Shown: positions 38,195 through 49,030, counted from the first letter of the stretch. The stretch is 64,000 bases of DNA from Asaia platycodi JCM 25414 (GCF_000614545.1 NZ_BAKW01000019.1:1-64000); one strand, 5' to 3'. A program made the numbers and translations. Notes: generated by a model not told the origin, from the sequence alone.

Positions 38195-41100
38195 TCACAG
38201 CCGGGTTACAAGGTCGATATCGGCACCAATCGCCGCGTGGTTGATGGTAACAACCGTCTCGCTCAGCAGCCATTCGGGGCGAACCGTATCGAGGTCATAG
38301 ACCGGCACGACCATGCCCTCACGGGCCGTGATGGTGAGCGCCGCCTGTTCCGCGCTCTCCGCACCGCGCTGGATCAGCATGACGTCGCATTCGGGCAGGG
38401 CACCGGGATTGACGCGGGTGATCAGATTGGCGAGCTGACGCGAGACCTGACGCAGCCATTCCACCGCTGGGTCCGGCGCCAGAACCAGAACCGCATTGCC
38501 GGTGCCCAGCGCCAGACCGACTGCATGAAGCAAAGCGGGCCAGCTTTCGCAGGCGCAAAGCACCACGCCTTTAGGGCGGAGGCTGTAGCGGTTTGTCTCG
38601 CCCGAAGGCGCGGGCAGATCGAGGCTGAGGCCGCAAAGCCCATGAGCGATAACGGCGCGCACCTTGCGGGCCGAGGGCGGGTCACGTGGTTCGAGAAAAG
38701 CCAGAAACGCCCGCGCTGCCGACGGCACGGGAACCTCGGTTTCAGGGACGAGCGGGCAGGGCGCACCATGCATCAGCCTGGGCATGAAAAGCGGACCGCC
38801 CAGCTTTGGCCCCGAGCCCGAAAGGCCGCGCCCCCCGAAAGGCTGCATGCCCACGCTCGCCCCGATAATCGAGCGATTGACGTAGATATTCCCCGCCCGG
38901 CTGCGCGCAGTGGCGCGGTCGAGCGTCTCGCCCAGACGGCTCTGCACACCAAAAGTCAGCGCGTAGCCGGTGGCATTCAGCGCATCGATTACCCCGTCGA
39001 GTTCGTGGCGGGCATAGCGTCTGATATGCAGCACAGGGCCGAACACCTCGGGGCCGATATCGGCCACGCGCCCGATTTCGATCAGCGTGGGCGCCACGAA
39101 ATGACCGTTCAGCGTTTCAGCCTGCAGATCGGGCTGCCAGATTCGATAGCCTGCGCGTCTCATGCGGTCGATATGCGCTTCGATGCGGGTGCGGGCGCCC
39201 GCCGAGATAACCGGCCCCATATCGCAGCGGAACTGGTCTGGCGCGCCGATATAGCGTGCGCCAATGGCTGCCCGAAGCGCCTCTATCAGCGCATCGGCGC
39301 CTTCTTCCTGCACCAGAAGCACGCGAAGCGAGGCGCTGCGTTGACCTGCGCTGTCGAAAGCCGAGACCAGGATATCGGGAATGACCTGCTGGGGCGACAC
39401 GGTGCTGTCGACCAGCATGGCATTCTGCCCGCTCGTATCGGCCAGAAGCGGCACAGGCTGGCCGGTGCGTCCCGTGCGTCCGAGCAATTCGCGGCTGATC
39501 GTCTTGGCCACAGCGTCGAACCGGTGAAGAGCACACCGTCTATGCGGGAATCGGCAACGAGAGACGCGCCGACATTGCCTTCGCCCGGCAGTAGCTGAAG
39601 CGCACGCGCCGGCAAACCCGTTTGCAGAAACAGGGCGACAACATGCGCGGCGATCAGCGGTGTTTCCTCCGCCGGTTTGGCAATTACCACATTGCCTGCG
39701 GCCAGAGCGGCGGCAATCTGCCCGGTGAAACTCGCGAGAGGGAAATTCCACGGGCTGATGCACAGGATCGTGCCGAGAGGGGCACCGACAAGGGTTTGAC
39801 TTGAAAGGCTGCGAAGCTGGGCGGCGTAATAGCGCAGATAATCCACCGCCTCGCGCAGTTCGTCAGCGGCATTGGCAATTGTTTTGCCCGCTTCGCGAAC
39901 GAGAAGGCTCAGAAGAATCGTCTGATCCTGCTCCAGCGCCTCGGCCATGCGGTCGAGACAGGCAGCACGCTCTTCCGGCTCGGTGCGGCGCCAGATCTGA
40001 TCTGTCTCGGCGGCGTTCAGCGCCGCGTCGATATCGCGTGGCCGTGCATAAAGCGCGACACCGACGCGATCGGAATGAGCTGCCGGATTGATGATCGCAT
40101 GGGGCCGCCCCTCGGCCCTTGGCATGGTCGGGCCCATGGGCACGGCCTGACAGGGGCGTGTTGCCTGGGGCAAAGTCACGGCGAGTTGGGTCAGGGTAAG
40201 ATCGTCTGCGAAATCGGGCGCGATGGCGCCTTGTCGATCCGGCAGGGTCAGGTCGCAGGGCAGGGGGATATCGACGTTCGGCATGCCGCGCGGCAGAACG
40301 ATGCGCGCCTGAGCGACCGGATCGGCAATCAGGGCGTCGAGCGTGACGAGCCTGTCATGGGCCTGATTGAGAAAAGAGGAGGCAGCCCCCGCCTCGATCA
40401 ACCGGCGCACGAGAAATGATGCCAGACGGCTATCGGGGCCGATAGGGGTCAGGATTCGACAGGCAATGCCCGCCTGACGGGGTTGCACCAGCGGCGCGAG
40501 AAGCGTCTCGCCCATGCCATGTCGACACCCGAATTCGTACAGACCCGGTGTCCAGGGCCCAGCTATGACCTGAATGGTGGCAATGCTGCGCGCATTATGG
40601 GTGGCGAATTGCGGATAAAGTGCCTCAGGCGCCTCGAGTGCCCGTCTGGCGCAGGCGATATAGCTGACATCGCTATGACATTTGCGAGTGAAAACCGGAT
40701 AGTCGCGCGCCATCTGCGCCTGATTTTGCCTGATCTCGTGGTCCCAATAGGCCCCTTTCACCAGTCTCAACGCCACGCGTCGCCCGGTTTCGGTGCCGAG
40801 TGTGATGAGATGCTCGATGATCGGCAACGCACGCTTGTCATAGGCCTGCACTGTGAAGCCGAGCCCGTTCCAGCTCTCCAGATCGGGCAGGCGACAGAGT
40901 GCGTCGAACAGATCGAGGCTGAGATCGAGCGTCTCGCTGGTTTCTGCGTCAAAAATCAGGAGAATATTGGCGATTTTTGCCCGGGATGCGAGCGTGGCAA
41001 GAAAAGGCAGCAACCCGTCCATGACCTGCGCGGTCTGGGCACGTTCGAAACGCGGATGCAGCGAGGAGAGTCTGAGCGAAAGCGACGGACGTTCATGCAG

Positions 41101-41805
41101 GGTCTGTCCGCGCCCGTGCCGGGCCAGCGTTTCGACCATGGTCAGCGCTTCCTGACGTGCCTGATCGGCCTCTTCTGCCGTGCGCGCCGTTTCACGCAAG
41201 GGCGCATAGGCCAGAGAAAATCCATCCTGCTCGGCTTTACGGCAGCGCCTCAGCCCCTGGGCGAGCGTATCGGCCAGCACGAACTGGCTACCCATCATGG
41301 TGATGGCACGCTCGACCCCACGGCGAATGAAGGGCGCGCCGCTTTTCATGGCAAGGCTGCGTACCCCCCCTGTCAGGGCATGAAAGCGTGACGAGGTGGA
41401 CATGGCCCAGCTCGCGGCATTGAGGAAAAACGGGTGATCGTGCCCGCCCTGTTGCAGCCAGGCGCCCTGACCGATCTGGTCGCGAATCAGCGCATCGCGT
41501 GTCGCGGAATCGGGAATGCGCAGCAGGCTGCCCGCCAGGGTGAGCAGGGCCTTCCCCTCCGGCGAGGTCAGCGGAAAAGCCTGCACCATGGTTTCGACCC
41601 CCTTCGTCCCGGCGGTTTCGCGCAGACGGGTGGCCAGAAAACGGGCCTGCTGGTCGATCTGCTCCAGAAACGGCTCACCGAGCGTCGCGCTGACCAGCGA
41701 GGCGGCAAGCGCCTCGGCTTCGGGCAGGCGGGAAGACCGGAGAATGGCCTCACGCGAGGGGGACAGCGCTGCCATGGCTGGCAGGAAGTTGGAAAACGGT
41801 GTCAT
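38195..41805 (-). CDS. putA: PutA-like proline dehydrogenase / P5C dehydrogenase, frame break at about 39515, catalytic Cys replaced
   Basis: PutA oxidises proline to glutamate in two steps. The proline dehydrogenase half has RVALRLVKGAYWDHEIRQ and LIEAGAASSFLNQAHDRL. The aldehyde dehydrogenase half has ILCISPWNFPLASFTGQIAAALAAGNVV, EVFGPVLHIRRY and VGMQPFGGRGLSGSGPKLGG. One missing base at VLFTGSTxVAKTIS restores about 1203 residues; there is no N-terminal DNA-binding domain. The catalytic cysteine of the GQRCSALRVL motif is serine here (GQRSASLRVL, codon AGC at 39337-39335), and the general-base segment AETGG reads ADTSG. The second activity is therefore doubtful. Confidence 0.85.
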
Positions 41806-41953
41806 GCTGTCTCAGTCACGCAGAAACCCAAAAAGACAGACTAGGCCAGCGTTCGGGATGCTGAAACCCTCCCCCGGCCTGCGGGTCTTAAAGTCTGTTT
41901 CATACGAGGCAGAGCAAGGCTTGATCAGAGTGGCTCAGCCTGGGGCAGAAACG

Positions 41954-41980
41954 AAAAAAGGGGCCTTGCAGCCCCTTTTT
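41954..41980. terminator. bidirectional terminator between putA and the monooxygenase-like gene
   Basis: AAAAAGGGGC and GCCCCTTTTT pair around a six-base loop, with A and T runs on the two sides. On the minus strand it ends the monooxygenase-like transcript 49 bases after its stop. Confidence 0.8.
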
Positions 41981-42028
41981 CCTGAGTTGATCATGTCTGC
42001 CTGTTCAGACAGTCAGACTCTTCGTCTC

Positions 42029-42329
42029 TCAGGGATGCTGGCGCGTGAAGAAGCGTACATTGCGCTCTTCGATCTTGAGGTCGCGCAGGGCAGCAGCAAA
42101 TTTTTCGAAATGGGGCGTCTTGAGATGGGCGTCGAAGGCCGGGCGACCCGTATAGACTTCATGCAGGACGATGATATCCGAAGCATCCTGTTGGGTCAGC
42201 ACGTCGAAGGCCAGACAGCTTCTTCATCGGCCAGCGAGCGATCGCTGTCGTAACGGCAGATTTCCAGGAAGCGTCGAAGCTCTCGGCGGGAGCAGCAAAC
42301 TCTGCGATGACCGTGAAATGCTGTGACAT
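42029..42329 (-). CDS. antibiotic biosynthesis monooxygenase (ABM) domain protein, two frame breaks
   Basis: Read with two missing bases restored, this is a complete 100-residue ABM-domain protein: MSQHFTVIAEFAAPAESFDA, then FLEICRYDSDRSLADEE, then CLAFDVLTQQDASDIIVLHEVYTGRPAFDAHLKTPHFEKF, ending FFTRQHP. The breaks are near 42270 and 42217. ABM proteins are small ferredoxin-like dimers, such as YgiN quinol oxygenases. AAAGGGA stands about nine bases before ATG 42329. No single frame covers the gene, so it is easily missed. It is divergent from the glycine-riboswitch operon. Confidence 0.8.
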
Positions 42330-42399
42330 GACTTGAAATCCCTTTCGTTTACAGAATTGACTTTTCAGCCCTATTCCTGCGAAGAGTAAACACCGATTC

Positions 42400-42568
42400 A
42401 CGGGAGAGACCGGACACTTTTTCCGGCGCCGAAGGAGCAACCGCCCCGGAAACTCTCAGGCAAAAGGACCGCGATCGGCTGGAACTTCTGGAGAGAGGCA
42501 CCCCTGTGGGGTGTCCGCCGACGGGATAGCGATCTCAGGCAAAGGCGACAGAAGGGGCGACGATTTTT
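42400..42568 (+). promoter_or_regulatory. tandem glycine riboswitch
   Basis: Two glycine aptamers lie in series. The first has CGGGAGAGACCGG, GCGCCGAAGGAGCAACCGCC and ACTCTCAGGCAAAAGGACCG. The second has CTTCTGGAGAGA, GTCCGCCGACGGGATAGC and TCTCAGGCAAAGGCGACAGA. The element ends about 30 bases before gcvT, so glycine should switch on the glycine cleavage operon. The double form is the classical arrangement in front of gcv genes. Confidence 0.95.
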
Positions 42569-42599
42569 CTCGTTTCCTGCTTCCGGGGGATTCTGCCCT

Positions 42600-43733
42600 A
42601 TGTCCGACGCGCTTCTTTTCACGCCGCTGAATGCCCTTCATCTCGAACTGGGCGCCCGTATGGTGCCGTTCGCGGGCTATTCCATGCCCCTGCAATATCC
42701 TGCCGGGCTGATGGCCGAGCATCTGCATACGCGCGGCAAGGCCGGGCTGTTCGACGTGTCCCATATGGGTCAGCTGCGCGTCACATCGCGCACAGCCACG
42801 CTCGAAGACGCCGCTCTGGCGCTGGAATCCCTCATCCCTGTCGATCTGGCCGGGCTCGGCACCAACCGTCAGCGTTACGGCTTCCTGACAAATGAAAAAG
42901 GCGGCATTCGCGACGATCTGATGGTCGCCAATATGGGCGACTGGCTGTTCGTGGTCGTCAATGCCTCCTGCAAGGCAGCCGATACGGCCCTTATGCAGGA
43001 AGCGCTCGGTGACCGCATCGTGATCGAGACTCTGGCCGACCGCGCGCTTCTCGCCCTGCAAGGCCCGGAGGCTGTGCATGTTCTGGCCGATCTCTGTCCC
43101 GAAGCCGCGTCGATGCGTTTCATGGATGCGATCGAAGCTGATGTGGATGGCGTACGCTGCACGCTTACGCGCTCGGGCTATACCGGCGAAGACGGTTTCG
43201 AGATCGGTATCCCTTCCGAGCATGCCGAGCAGATTGCCCGCGCCCTTCTGGCCGATGAGCGCGTATTGCCTGTCGGGCTCGGCGCGCGTGACAGCCTGCG
43301 CCTCGAGTCGGGTCTCTGCCTCTATGGCAATGATCTCGACGATACCACGACGCCGGTCGAGGCCGCGCTCACCTGGGCTATGCAGAAGAGCCGTCGCGAG
43401 GGCGGTGCCCGTGCGGGCGGTTATCCGGGTGCGGAGATCATCATGGCGCAGGCTCGCGATGGCGTCTCGCGCCTGCGCGTCGGTCTGGCGGCTGAAGGCC
43501 GCGCGCCCGTGCGCGGTGGTACCGAGCTTTTTGCCGATGCCGAGGGCACCCAGAAGGTCGGCGTGGTCACGTCTGGCGCTTTTGGCCCGAGCGTGAACGC
43601 CCCTGTTGCCATGGGCTATGTGACCACCGCCCATTCTGCGATTGGCACGGTTCTTTATGGCGCGCTGCGCGGCAAGTTCGTGCCCGTTCAGGTGCGCGCC
43701 CTGCCTTTCGTTCCTCCCGGTTTCAAACGCTGA
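42600..43733 (+). CDS. gcvT: glycine cleavage system T protein (aminomethyltransferase)
   Basis: GcvT transfers the methylene group from the H-protein arm to tetrahydrofolate and releases ammonia. The 377-residue protein shows MVPFAGYSMPLQYPAG, GLFDVSHMGQLRV, LTRSGYTGEDGFEIGIP, GLGARDSLRLESGLCLYGND and VGVVTSGAFGPSVNAPVAMGYV, all typical, including the catalytic aspartate region. It is the first gene behind the glycine riboswitch. The frame is intact. Confidence 0.96.
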   Translation: MSDALLFTPLNALHLELGARMVPFAGYSMPLQYPAGLMAEHLHTRGKAGLFDVSHMGQLRVTSRTATLEDAALALESLIPVDLAGLGTNRQRYGFLTNEKGGIRDDLMVANMGDWLFVVVNASCKAADTALMQEALGDRIVIETLADRALLALQGPEAVHVLADLCPEAASMRFMDAIEADVDGVRCTLTRSGYTGEDGFEIGIPSEHAEQIARALLADERVLPVGLGARDSLRLESGLCLYGNDLDDTTTPVEAALTWAMQKSRREGGARAGGYPGAEIIMAQARDGVSRLRVGLAAEGRAPVRGGTELFADAEGTQKVGVVTSGAFGPSVNAPVAMGYVTTAHSAIGTVLYGALRGKFVPVQVRALPFVPPGFKR

Positions 43734-43761
43734 AAACCATCTCACAGAGAAAGAATTCGTC

Positions 43762-44127
43762 ATGAGCACCACCTATTACACCCCGTCCCATGAATGGATC
43801 CGTCTCGAAGGCAAGATCGCGACTGTCGGCATCACCGGCCACGCTGCCGAAGAGCTGGGCGAGCTGGTTTTTGTCGAGGCCAAGGACGAAGGCACCGAAG
43901 TCGCTCAGGGCGATGCCGCTGCCGTAGTCGAGTCCGTCAAGGCGGCTTCGGACATCTATGCGCCGGTGAGCGGTGTTCTGGCCGGGTTCAACACCCGCCT
44001 GAGCGACGAGCCGACGCTGGTCGGTGCTGACCCGGAAGGCGAAGGTTGGATCTTCAAGCTGCGTGTGACCGATTCCGCCCAGCTCGAGGCCCTGCTCGAT
44101 GCCGACGCCTATAAGGCCTCTCTCTGA
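43762..44127 (+). CDS. gcvH: glycine cleavage system H protein
   Basis: The H protein carries the aminomethyl group on a lipoyl arm between the P, T and L proteins. The 121-residue protein has the lipoyl-lysine region AAAVVESVKAASDIYAPVSG and the start YYTPSHEWIRLEGKIATVGIT. ATG 43762 has AGAGAAAG upstream and lies 28 bases after gcvT. A hairpin with T run follows, which may lower expression of gcvP relative to gcvT and gcvH. Confidence 0.96.
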   Translation: MSTTYYTPSHEWIRLEGKIATVGITGHAAEELGELVFVEAKDEGTEVAQGDAAAVVESVKAASDIYAPVSGVLAGFNTRLSDEPTLVGADPEGEGWIFKLRVTDSAQLEALLDADAYKASL

Positions 44128-44137
44128 CCTGACCGAC

Positions 44138-44171
44138 AAAGGCGGCGCATTGTGCCGCCTTCGTTTTTTTA
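44138..44171 (+). terminator. intra-operon terminator-like hairpin between gcvH and gcvP
   Basis: AAAGGCGGCGCA pairs with TGTGCCGCCTT around a very short loop, followed by C and a run of eight T. It could attenuate transcription into gcvP, or gcvP may have its own promoter downstream. Confidence 0.75.
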
Positions 44172-44211
44172 TCCGTGACCGCCCCCGTTCCCGACGAGGA
44201 TTTGCCGAGAC

Positions 44212-47077
44212 GTGACCCGTAACGCCCCCCTTTGGCCAAACCAGGCTGCCGATCAATTCGTTTCCCGCCATAACGGGCCGCGCCCCGGTGAAGTCGTCGC
44301 CATGCTCGAAACGCTCGGCGTTTCCAGCATCGACGCGCTGATCGAACAGACGGTGCCTGCCGCCATTCTCGACCGCAAGGCGTCTGGCGTCGGTCCGGCC
44401 CTGACCGAGAGCGAGGCTCTGGCCCGTCTGAAGCAGATCGCCAGCCGCAATGTCGTCATGCAGTCCATGATCGGGCAGGGCTATCACGGCACGGTTCTGC
44501 CGCCGGTGATCCAGCGCAACATCCTCGAAAACCCAGCCTGGTACACGGCCTATACGCCGTATCAGCCCGAGATCAGTCAGGGCCGTCTTGAGGCGCTGCT
44601 GAACTTCCAGACACTGGTCTGCGATCTGACAGGGCTTGATATTGCCAATGCTTCATTGCTCGACGAAGCCACGGCCTGCGCCGAGGCGATGGCGCTTGCC
44701 CAGCGCAATGCCAAGACCAAGAGCACGGTTTTCTTTGTCGATGCTGACACGCACCCGCAGACGCTTGCCGTGCTGCGCACCCGCGCCGAACCGCTGGGCT
44801 GGACCATCGTGGTGGGCAACCCAGAAACCGATCTGGAAGAAGAAGACGTGTTCGGCGCGCTGCTTTCCTATCCCGGCAGTTCGGGCGAAGTACGTGACTT
44901 CCGCAGCGTGATCGACGCGCTGCATGCGAAGGGTGCCGTCGCGGCCATGACCTGCGACCCGCTGGCGCTTGTCATGCTTGAAGCACCGGGCAAGCTCGGC
45001 GCCGATATCGCCATCGGTTCGATGCAGCGTTTCGGCGTGCCGATGGGCTTCGGTGGGCCCCATGCCGGGTTCATGGCCGTTCGCGATGCCTATAAGCGCA
45101 CCATGCCGGGCCGTCTTGTCGGCGTGTCGCGCGACAGCCGTGGCGCTCCGGCCTATCGTCTGGCGCTTCAGACCCGCGAGCAGCATATCCGTCGCGAAAA
45201 AGCGACGTCTAATATCTGCACGGCACAGGTGCTGCTGGCGGTCATCGCCTCAATGTATGCGGTCTATCACGGTCCTGAAGGGCTGCGCGCCATCGCGCAT
45301 CGCGTGAACCGTCTCGCCTCCATTCTGGCCGCAGGCCTGCGCGAGCTGGCGGTGAAGGTCGAGACGAGCGTTTTCTTCGACACGATTACCATCGAAGCCG
45401 GTGAATCCGCTGCGCTCGTGCTCGAACGCGCCCGCAAGGCCGGGATCAATCTGCGCGATGCAGGCAATGGCCGACTGGGCATATCCTGTGACGAAACCAC
45501 GCAGCCCGAGCATATTAAGGCGCTGTGGCGCTGCGTCTGCCCGGATGATGCGCGTCTGGCCGCGCTGGAAGCAAAGCTCGACGGCGCGAGCACCCTTCCG
45601 GCCTCCTTGCAGCGCAGCGGGGCTTTCCTGACGGCAGCCGTGTTCCATGCCCATCGTTCCGAGACCGATCTGCTGCGCTATATGCGTCGCCTGTCGGATA
45701 TGGATTTGGCGCTGGATCGCACCATGATTCCGCTCGGCTCCTGCACCATGAAGCTGAACGCGACCGCCGAGATGATCCCCATCACCTGGCCGGAATTCGG
45801 CGCGCTGCATCCTTTTGCGCCAGCCGATCAGACGGAAGGCTATCACGAGCTTTTTGGCATTCTCGAACACGCGCTTTGCGCCGTCAGCGGCTATGATGCT
45901 GTCTCGCTTCAGCCCAATTCTGGCGCGCAGGGCGAATATGCCGGTCTGCTCGCCATTCGCGCCTATCATCAGCCAATGGCCAGAGCGAACGCGATGTCTG
46001 CCTGATCCCGGCCTCGGCCCATGGAACCAATCCGGCCTCGGCCAGATGGTCGGCATGCGCGTGGTCGTGACGGCCTGCGACGCTGCGGGCAATGTCGATC
46101 TCGACGATCTGCGCAAGAAGATCGCGCAGCATGAGGGCCGTATCGCGGCCCTCATGCTGACCTATCCCTCCACGCATGGCGTGTTCGAGGAAGCGGTGAT
46201 GGAGATCTGCGATCTCGTTCACGGGGCGGGCGGTCAGGTCTATCTCGACGGGGCGAACATGAACGCCCAGGTCGGGCTTGCTCGCCCGGGGCTGTATGGC
46301 GCCGATGTCTCGCATTTCAACCTGCACAAGACCTTCTGCATTCCGCATGGCGGCGGCGGTCCCGGCATGGGCCCGATTGGTGTCAAGGCGCATCTGGCGC
46401 CGCATCTGCCGGGTCGTCCCGAAAAGGGAGACGCACGCGCCGTGTCAGCCGCGCCTTTCGGTTCGGCTTCTATTCTGCCGATCTCCGTCGCCTATGTGCT
46501 GATGATGGGCGATGACGGGTTGCGTGAAGCCACCGAGATGGCGATCCTCAACGCCAACTACATCGCTGCCCGCCTCGAAGCGCATTATCCGGTGCTTTAT
46601 CGTGGCAGCAATGGCCGCACCGCGCATGAGTGCATCATCGATCTGCGTCCCCTCAAGGATGCTGTCGGCGTGACGGTCGACGACATCGCCAAGCGCTTGA
46701 TCGATCATGGCTTCCATGCTCCGACGGTCAGCTTCCCGGTGGCTGGCACCTTCATGATCGAGCCGACGGAATCCGAAGGCAAGGCAGAGCTGGACCGTTT
46801 CTGCGATGCGATGATCGCCATTCGTCAGGAAATTGCGGCCATCGAAGCTGGTAGCATTGCCATGGAAGCCAGCCCGCTGCGTCATGCGCCTCACAGCACC
46901 GCCGATCTCGTCGGTGAGTGGGATCGCGCTTATGACCGCATGCAGGGTTGCTTCCCGAACGGTCTCGACCGCGTGAAATATTTCGCACCGGTCAACCGTA
47001 TCGATAATGCCTGGGGTGACCGTAATCTCGTCTGTTCCTGCCCCGATATCTCTGCTTACGCTGAAGCAGCGGAGTAA
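44212..47077 (+). CDS. gcvP: glycine dehydrogenase (decarboxylating) P protein, frame breaks at about 45973 and 46043
   Basis: GcvP is the PLP enzyme that decarboxylates glycine and loads the H protein. Both halves of the single-chain type are present: [15 protein letters not shown] ... [30 protein letters not shown] at the N-terminus and [26 protein letters not shown] with the PLP lysine at the C-terminus. The frame is lost after LAIRAYHQ; restoring one base gives [24 protein letters not shown], and a second restores [16 protein letters not shown]. The repaired length is about 955 residues, normal. The GTG 44212 start is the only one before conserved sequence. Confidence 0.9.
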
Positions 47078-47085
47078 AAGGGCTT

Positions 47086-47122
47086 GCCCCCGCCTTCATG
47101 TGAGGCGGGGGATCTTCTTTTT
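47086..47122 (+). terminator. Rho-independent terminator of the gcv operon
   Basis: CCCCCGCCT and AGGCGGGGG form a perfect stem around TCATGTG, followed by ATCTTCTTTTTCT. It begins about ten bases after the gcvP stop. Confidence 0.88.
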
Positions 47123-47235
47123 CTGAAGAAAAAGAAGCAAAAAGACTTTTATTATTCTAAATATTACTGTGCGAAGTGTTTCGCGGGTGGCTAAAAAACG
47201 AAAGTTTTTTGGTTCTTTTTTTAAAAAGAGAAGCC

Positions 47236-47703
47236 TTACTCCACGCCCTGCCGCACATGCACCCAAACGCCCTTGGTCAATTCGGCCAGCTTTTGCGGCG
47301 TCATGCGCACTGAGGCCGTAATCGAGCCCGCTGCGGGAATGATCTCTTCGAATTGTAGCAGGGATTCATCGCAATAGACGGGCAGGGGGGCAGGCAGCCC
47401 AAAAGGGCAGACGCCGCCTACAGGGTGGCTGGTCACTTCCAGTACGGCTTCGGGCCCGAGAAAGCGGGGCTTGCCGCCCAGGGCGTCGCGGGCGCGCCTG
47501 TTATCGAGGCGCGCCGTGCCTGCCATCACCACCAGCACGATACGGCCACCGACATCGACGCAGAGTGTCTTGGCGATCTGGTCGGGCGCGACCTTATGCA
47601 CTTCGGCTGCCTCCAGAACCGTGGCCGTGCTCAGCCCGTCATCGATGATGGCCAGTTCGGGGGCCAGGCGGGCGAGTTCGTCGCGAACGGAATCGAGGCT
47701 CAT
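47236..47703 (-). CDS. YbaK/EbsC-family aminoacyl-tRNA deacylase domain protein
   Basis: A 155-residue trans-editing domain of the YbaK/ProX type that hydrolyses mischarged tRNAs. Features are the strand-helix VHKVAPDQIAKTLCVDVGGRIVLVVMAG, the block LGGKPRFLGPEAVLEVTSHPVGGVCPFG with the conserved VGGVCPFG motif, and the end MTPQKLAELTKGVWVHV. The aminoacyl-tRNA edited (Cys-tRNA-Pro or Ala-tRNA-Pro) cannot be told. It lies seven bases after the TonB-like gene and is probably co-transcribed with it. Confidence 0.88.
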   Translation of the reverse strand: MSLDSVRDELARLAPELAIIDDGLSTATVLEAAEVHKVAPDQIAKTLCVDVGGRIVLVVMAGTARLDNRRARDALGGKPRFLGPEAVLEVTSHPVGGVCPFGLPAPLPVYCDESLLQFEEIIPAAGSITASVRMTPQKLAELTKGVWVHVRQGVE

Positions 47704-47710
47704 TTCAGGC

Positions 47711-48757
47711 TTACCGTCTGATCAGGATGTAATTGATCGTCAGATCAATATCGAAATGGTCGCCTTTCATGTCGGGCGGCACGGGGGGCAGACGCGCACC
47801 CTGGAACATGCCAGTGGTTGCAGCATCGAGCGAATAAGAACCCGATTGACCCGTCAGGCGCACCGATTTGACGCGCCCTGTGCGGTCGAGCACGACGTGC
47901 ACCGATGAGGGGCCATCTTCGCCGTTCTTGATGGCGTCCTCGGGATAATAAAGATGCGCCCGGATCCAGCGATCGATCTCGCTGCCGTAATCGTCGCTCA
48001 CACCCCTGATCGAATTGCGCGTCATGAAGGGCGCATTGATCTGGCCGTTGGTCGAGAGCGGCCCGAGTGACATGTCGATTGGTGCCCCGGAGCCACCACG
48101 ACGTCCGCGCTGGCGACGAGGGGTGGAGGGCGCTTCGCCGAAATCGAGCGTCGTCATGTTGGCGAACGGATTATCCGACTGCTTGGGCGTCGGGCGTCGG
48201 CTTGAACGGTGACTATGGGCGCGCGTCTGGCTTTGCCTGCCCGATTTTGCAATGCCGGGGCTGACAGGGCGGTCAGTCTGCGTCTTGGGGATCTCGGTTG
48301 ACGGGCCTTCGGGCACGGGGGGCGCGGCTGGTGGGGTTGGCGTCGGCGTTGCAGGAGTCGGCGTCGATTCCTGCTCGTCGGGCTGCTGCTCCTGCTGGGT
48401 TTCCTGGCTGCTGGCCGAAGGCGAATCATGACTGGTCGAGGGCTTCTCCTCGCCGCCCGGCTTGTCTTCATGCGGGCCCGCCATGCCGCTCTGGCTTGGC
48501 GGCGCAAACATCATCTCGACCTGTGGCTGTTCCATGCCATTGGGCAGCCCATGCGCATGATGGGCGCTTTCATAGATCAGCATCGCAATCAGCAGCGCAT
48601 GGGCGATTGCCGAGGCGATCAACACCGTCGTGACACCAGAATCTTCGAGAATCTGGGGGCGTATCAGGGAGGCGCCAGCCGGTTTGACGGCGGGTTCGGC
48701 GTCTGTTTTTGGTTCGTAATGGCTGAGTTTGGCGCGCGTGCCCGCCATAGGGGGCAC
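47711..48757 (-). CDS. TonB-like energy transducer
   Basis: A 348-residue protein with one membrane helix near the N-terminus (TTVLIASAIAHALLIAMLIYES), a long Pro/Ser/Gln/Glu-rich periplasmic spacer, and a C-terminal TonB-like domain (EIDRWIRAHLYYPEDAIKNGEDGPSSVHVVLDRTGRVKSVRLTGQSG). It would couple the proton gradient to outer-membrane transport or act in a related envelope process; no exbB or exbD is nearby. GTG 48757 or ATG 48748 could start it. The same frame stays open about 45 codons further upstream as a proline-rich sequence without a start; an ATG at 48951 one frame over would reach it if one base is missing near 48905, so the true N-terminus may be longer. Confidence 0.78.
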   Translation of the reverse strand: MPPMAGTRAKLSHYEPKTDAEPAVKPAGASLIRPQILEDSGVTTVLIASAIAHALLIAMLIYESAHHAHGLPNGMEQPQVEMMFAPPSQSGMAGPHEDKPGGEEKPSTSHDSPSASSQETQQEQQPDEQESTPTPATPTPTPPAAPPVPEGPSTEIPKTQTDRPVSPGIAKSGRQSQTRAHSHRSSRRPTPKQSDNPFANMTTLDFGEAPSTPRRQRGRRGGSGAPIDMSLGPLSTNGQINAPFMTRNSIRGVSDDYGSEIDRWIRAHLYYPEDAIKNGEDGPSSVHVVLDRTGRVKSVRLTGQSGSYSLDAATTGMFQGARLPPVPPDMKGDHFDIDLTINYILIRR

Positions 48758-49030
48758 GGCGCGCGTCTGCTGTGCCGATGGTGCGAAAAGCAGCGGCTCG
48801 TTTCGCGTCCGTTTCTTACCCGGACGCGGGGCAGGGGGCGCACCTGAAGAAGGTGGAGCCGGATCGACGGGCTGGGTGCGTGTCAGAAGAACACCTGTAG
48901 AGAATCAGAACACACGCCACCACGTGATCGGGCAGGCAACGAACTCTGCATGACGACACGATCTGGCACTTGCCGCTATCATGACATCGGACCCCGCCTC
49001 TTGCCAAGCGGGCGAGAGGGCTGCGCTGTA

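Noticed and set aside
42456-43772. 438-codon minus-strand open frame opposite gcvT
   Set aside because: It covers gcvT and the glycine riboswitch and has no recognisable domain.
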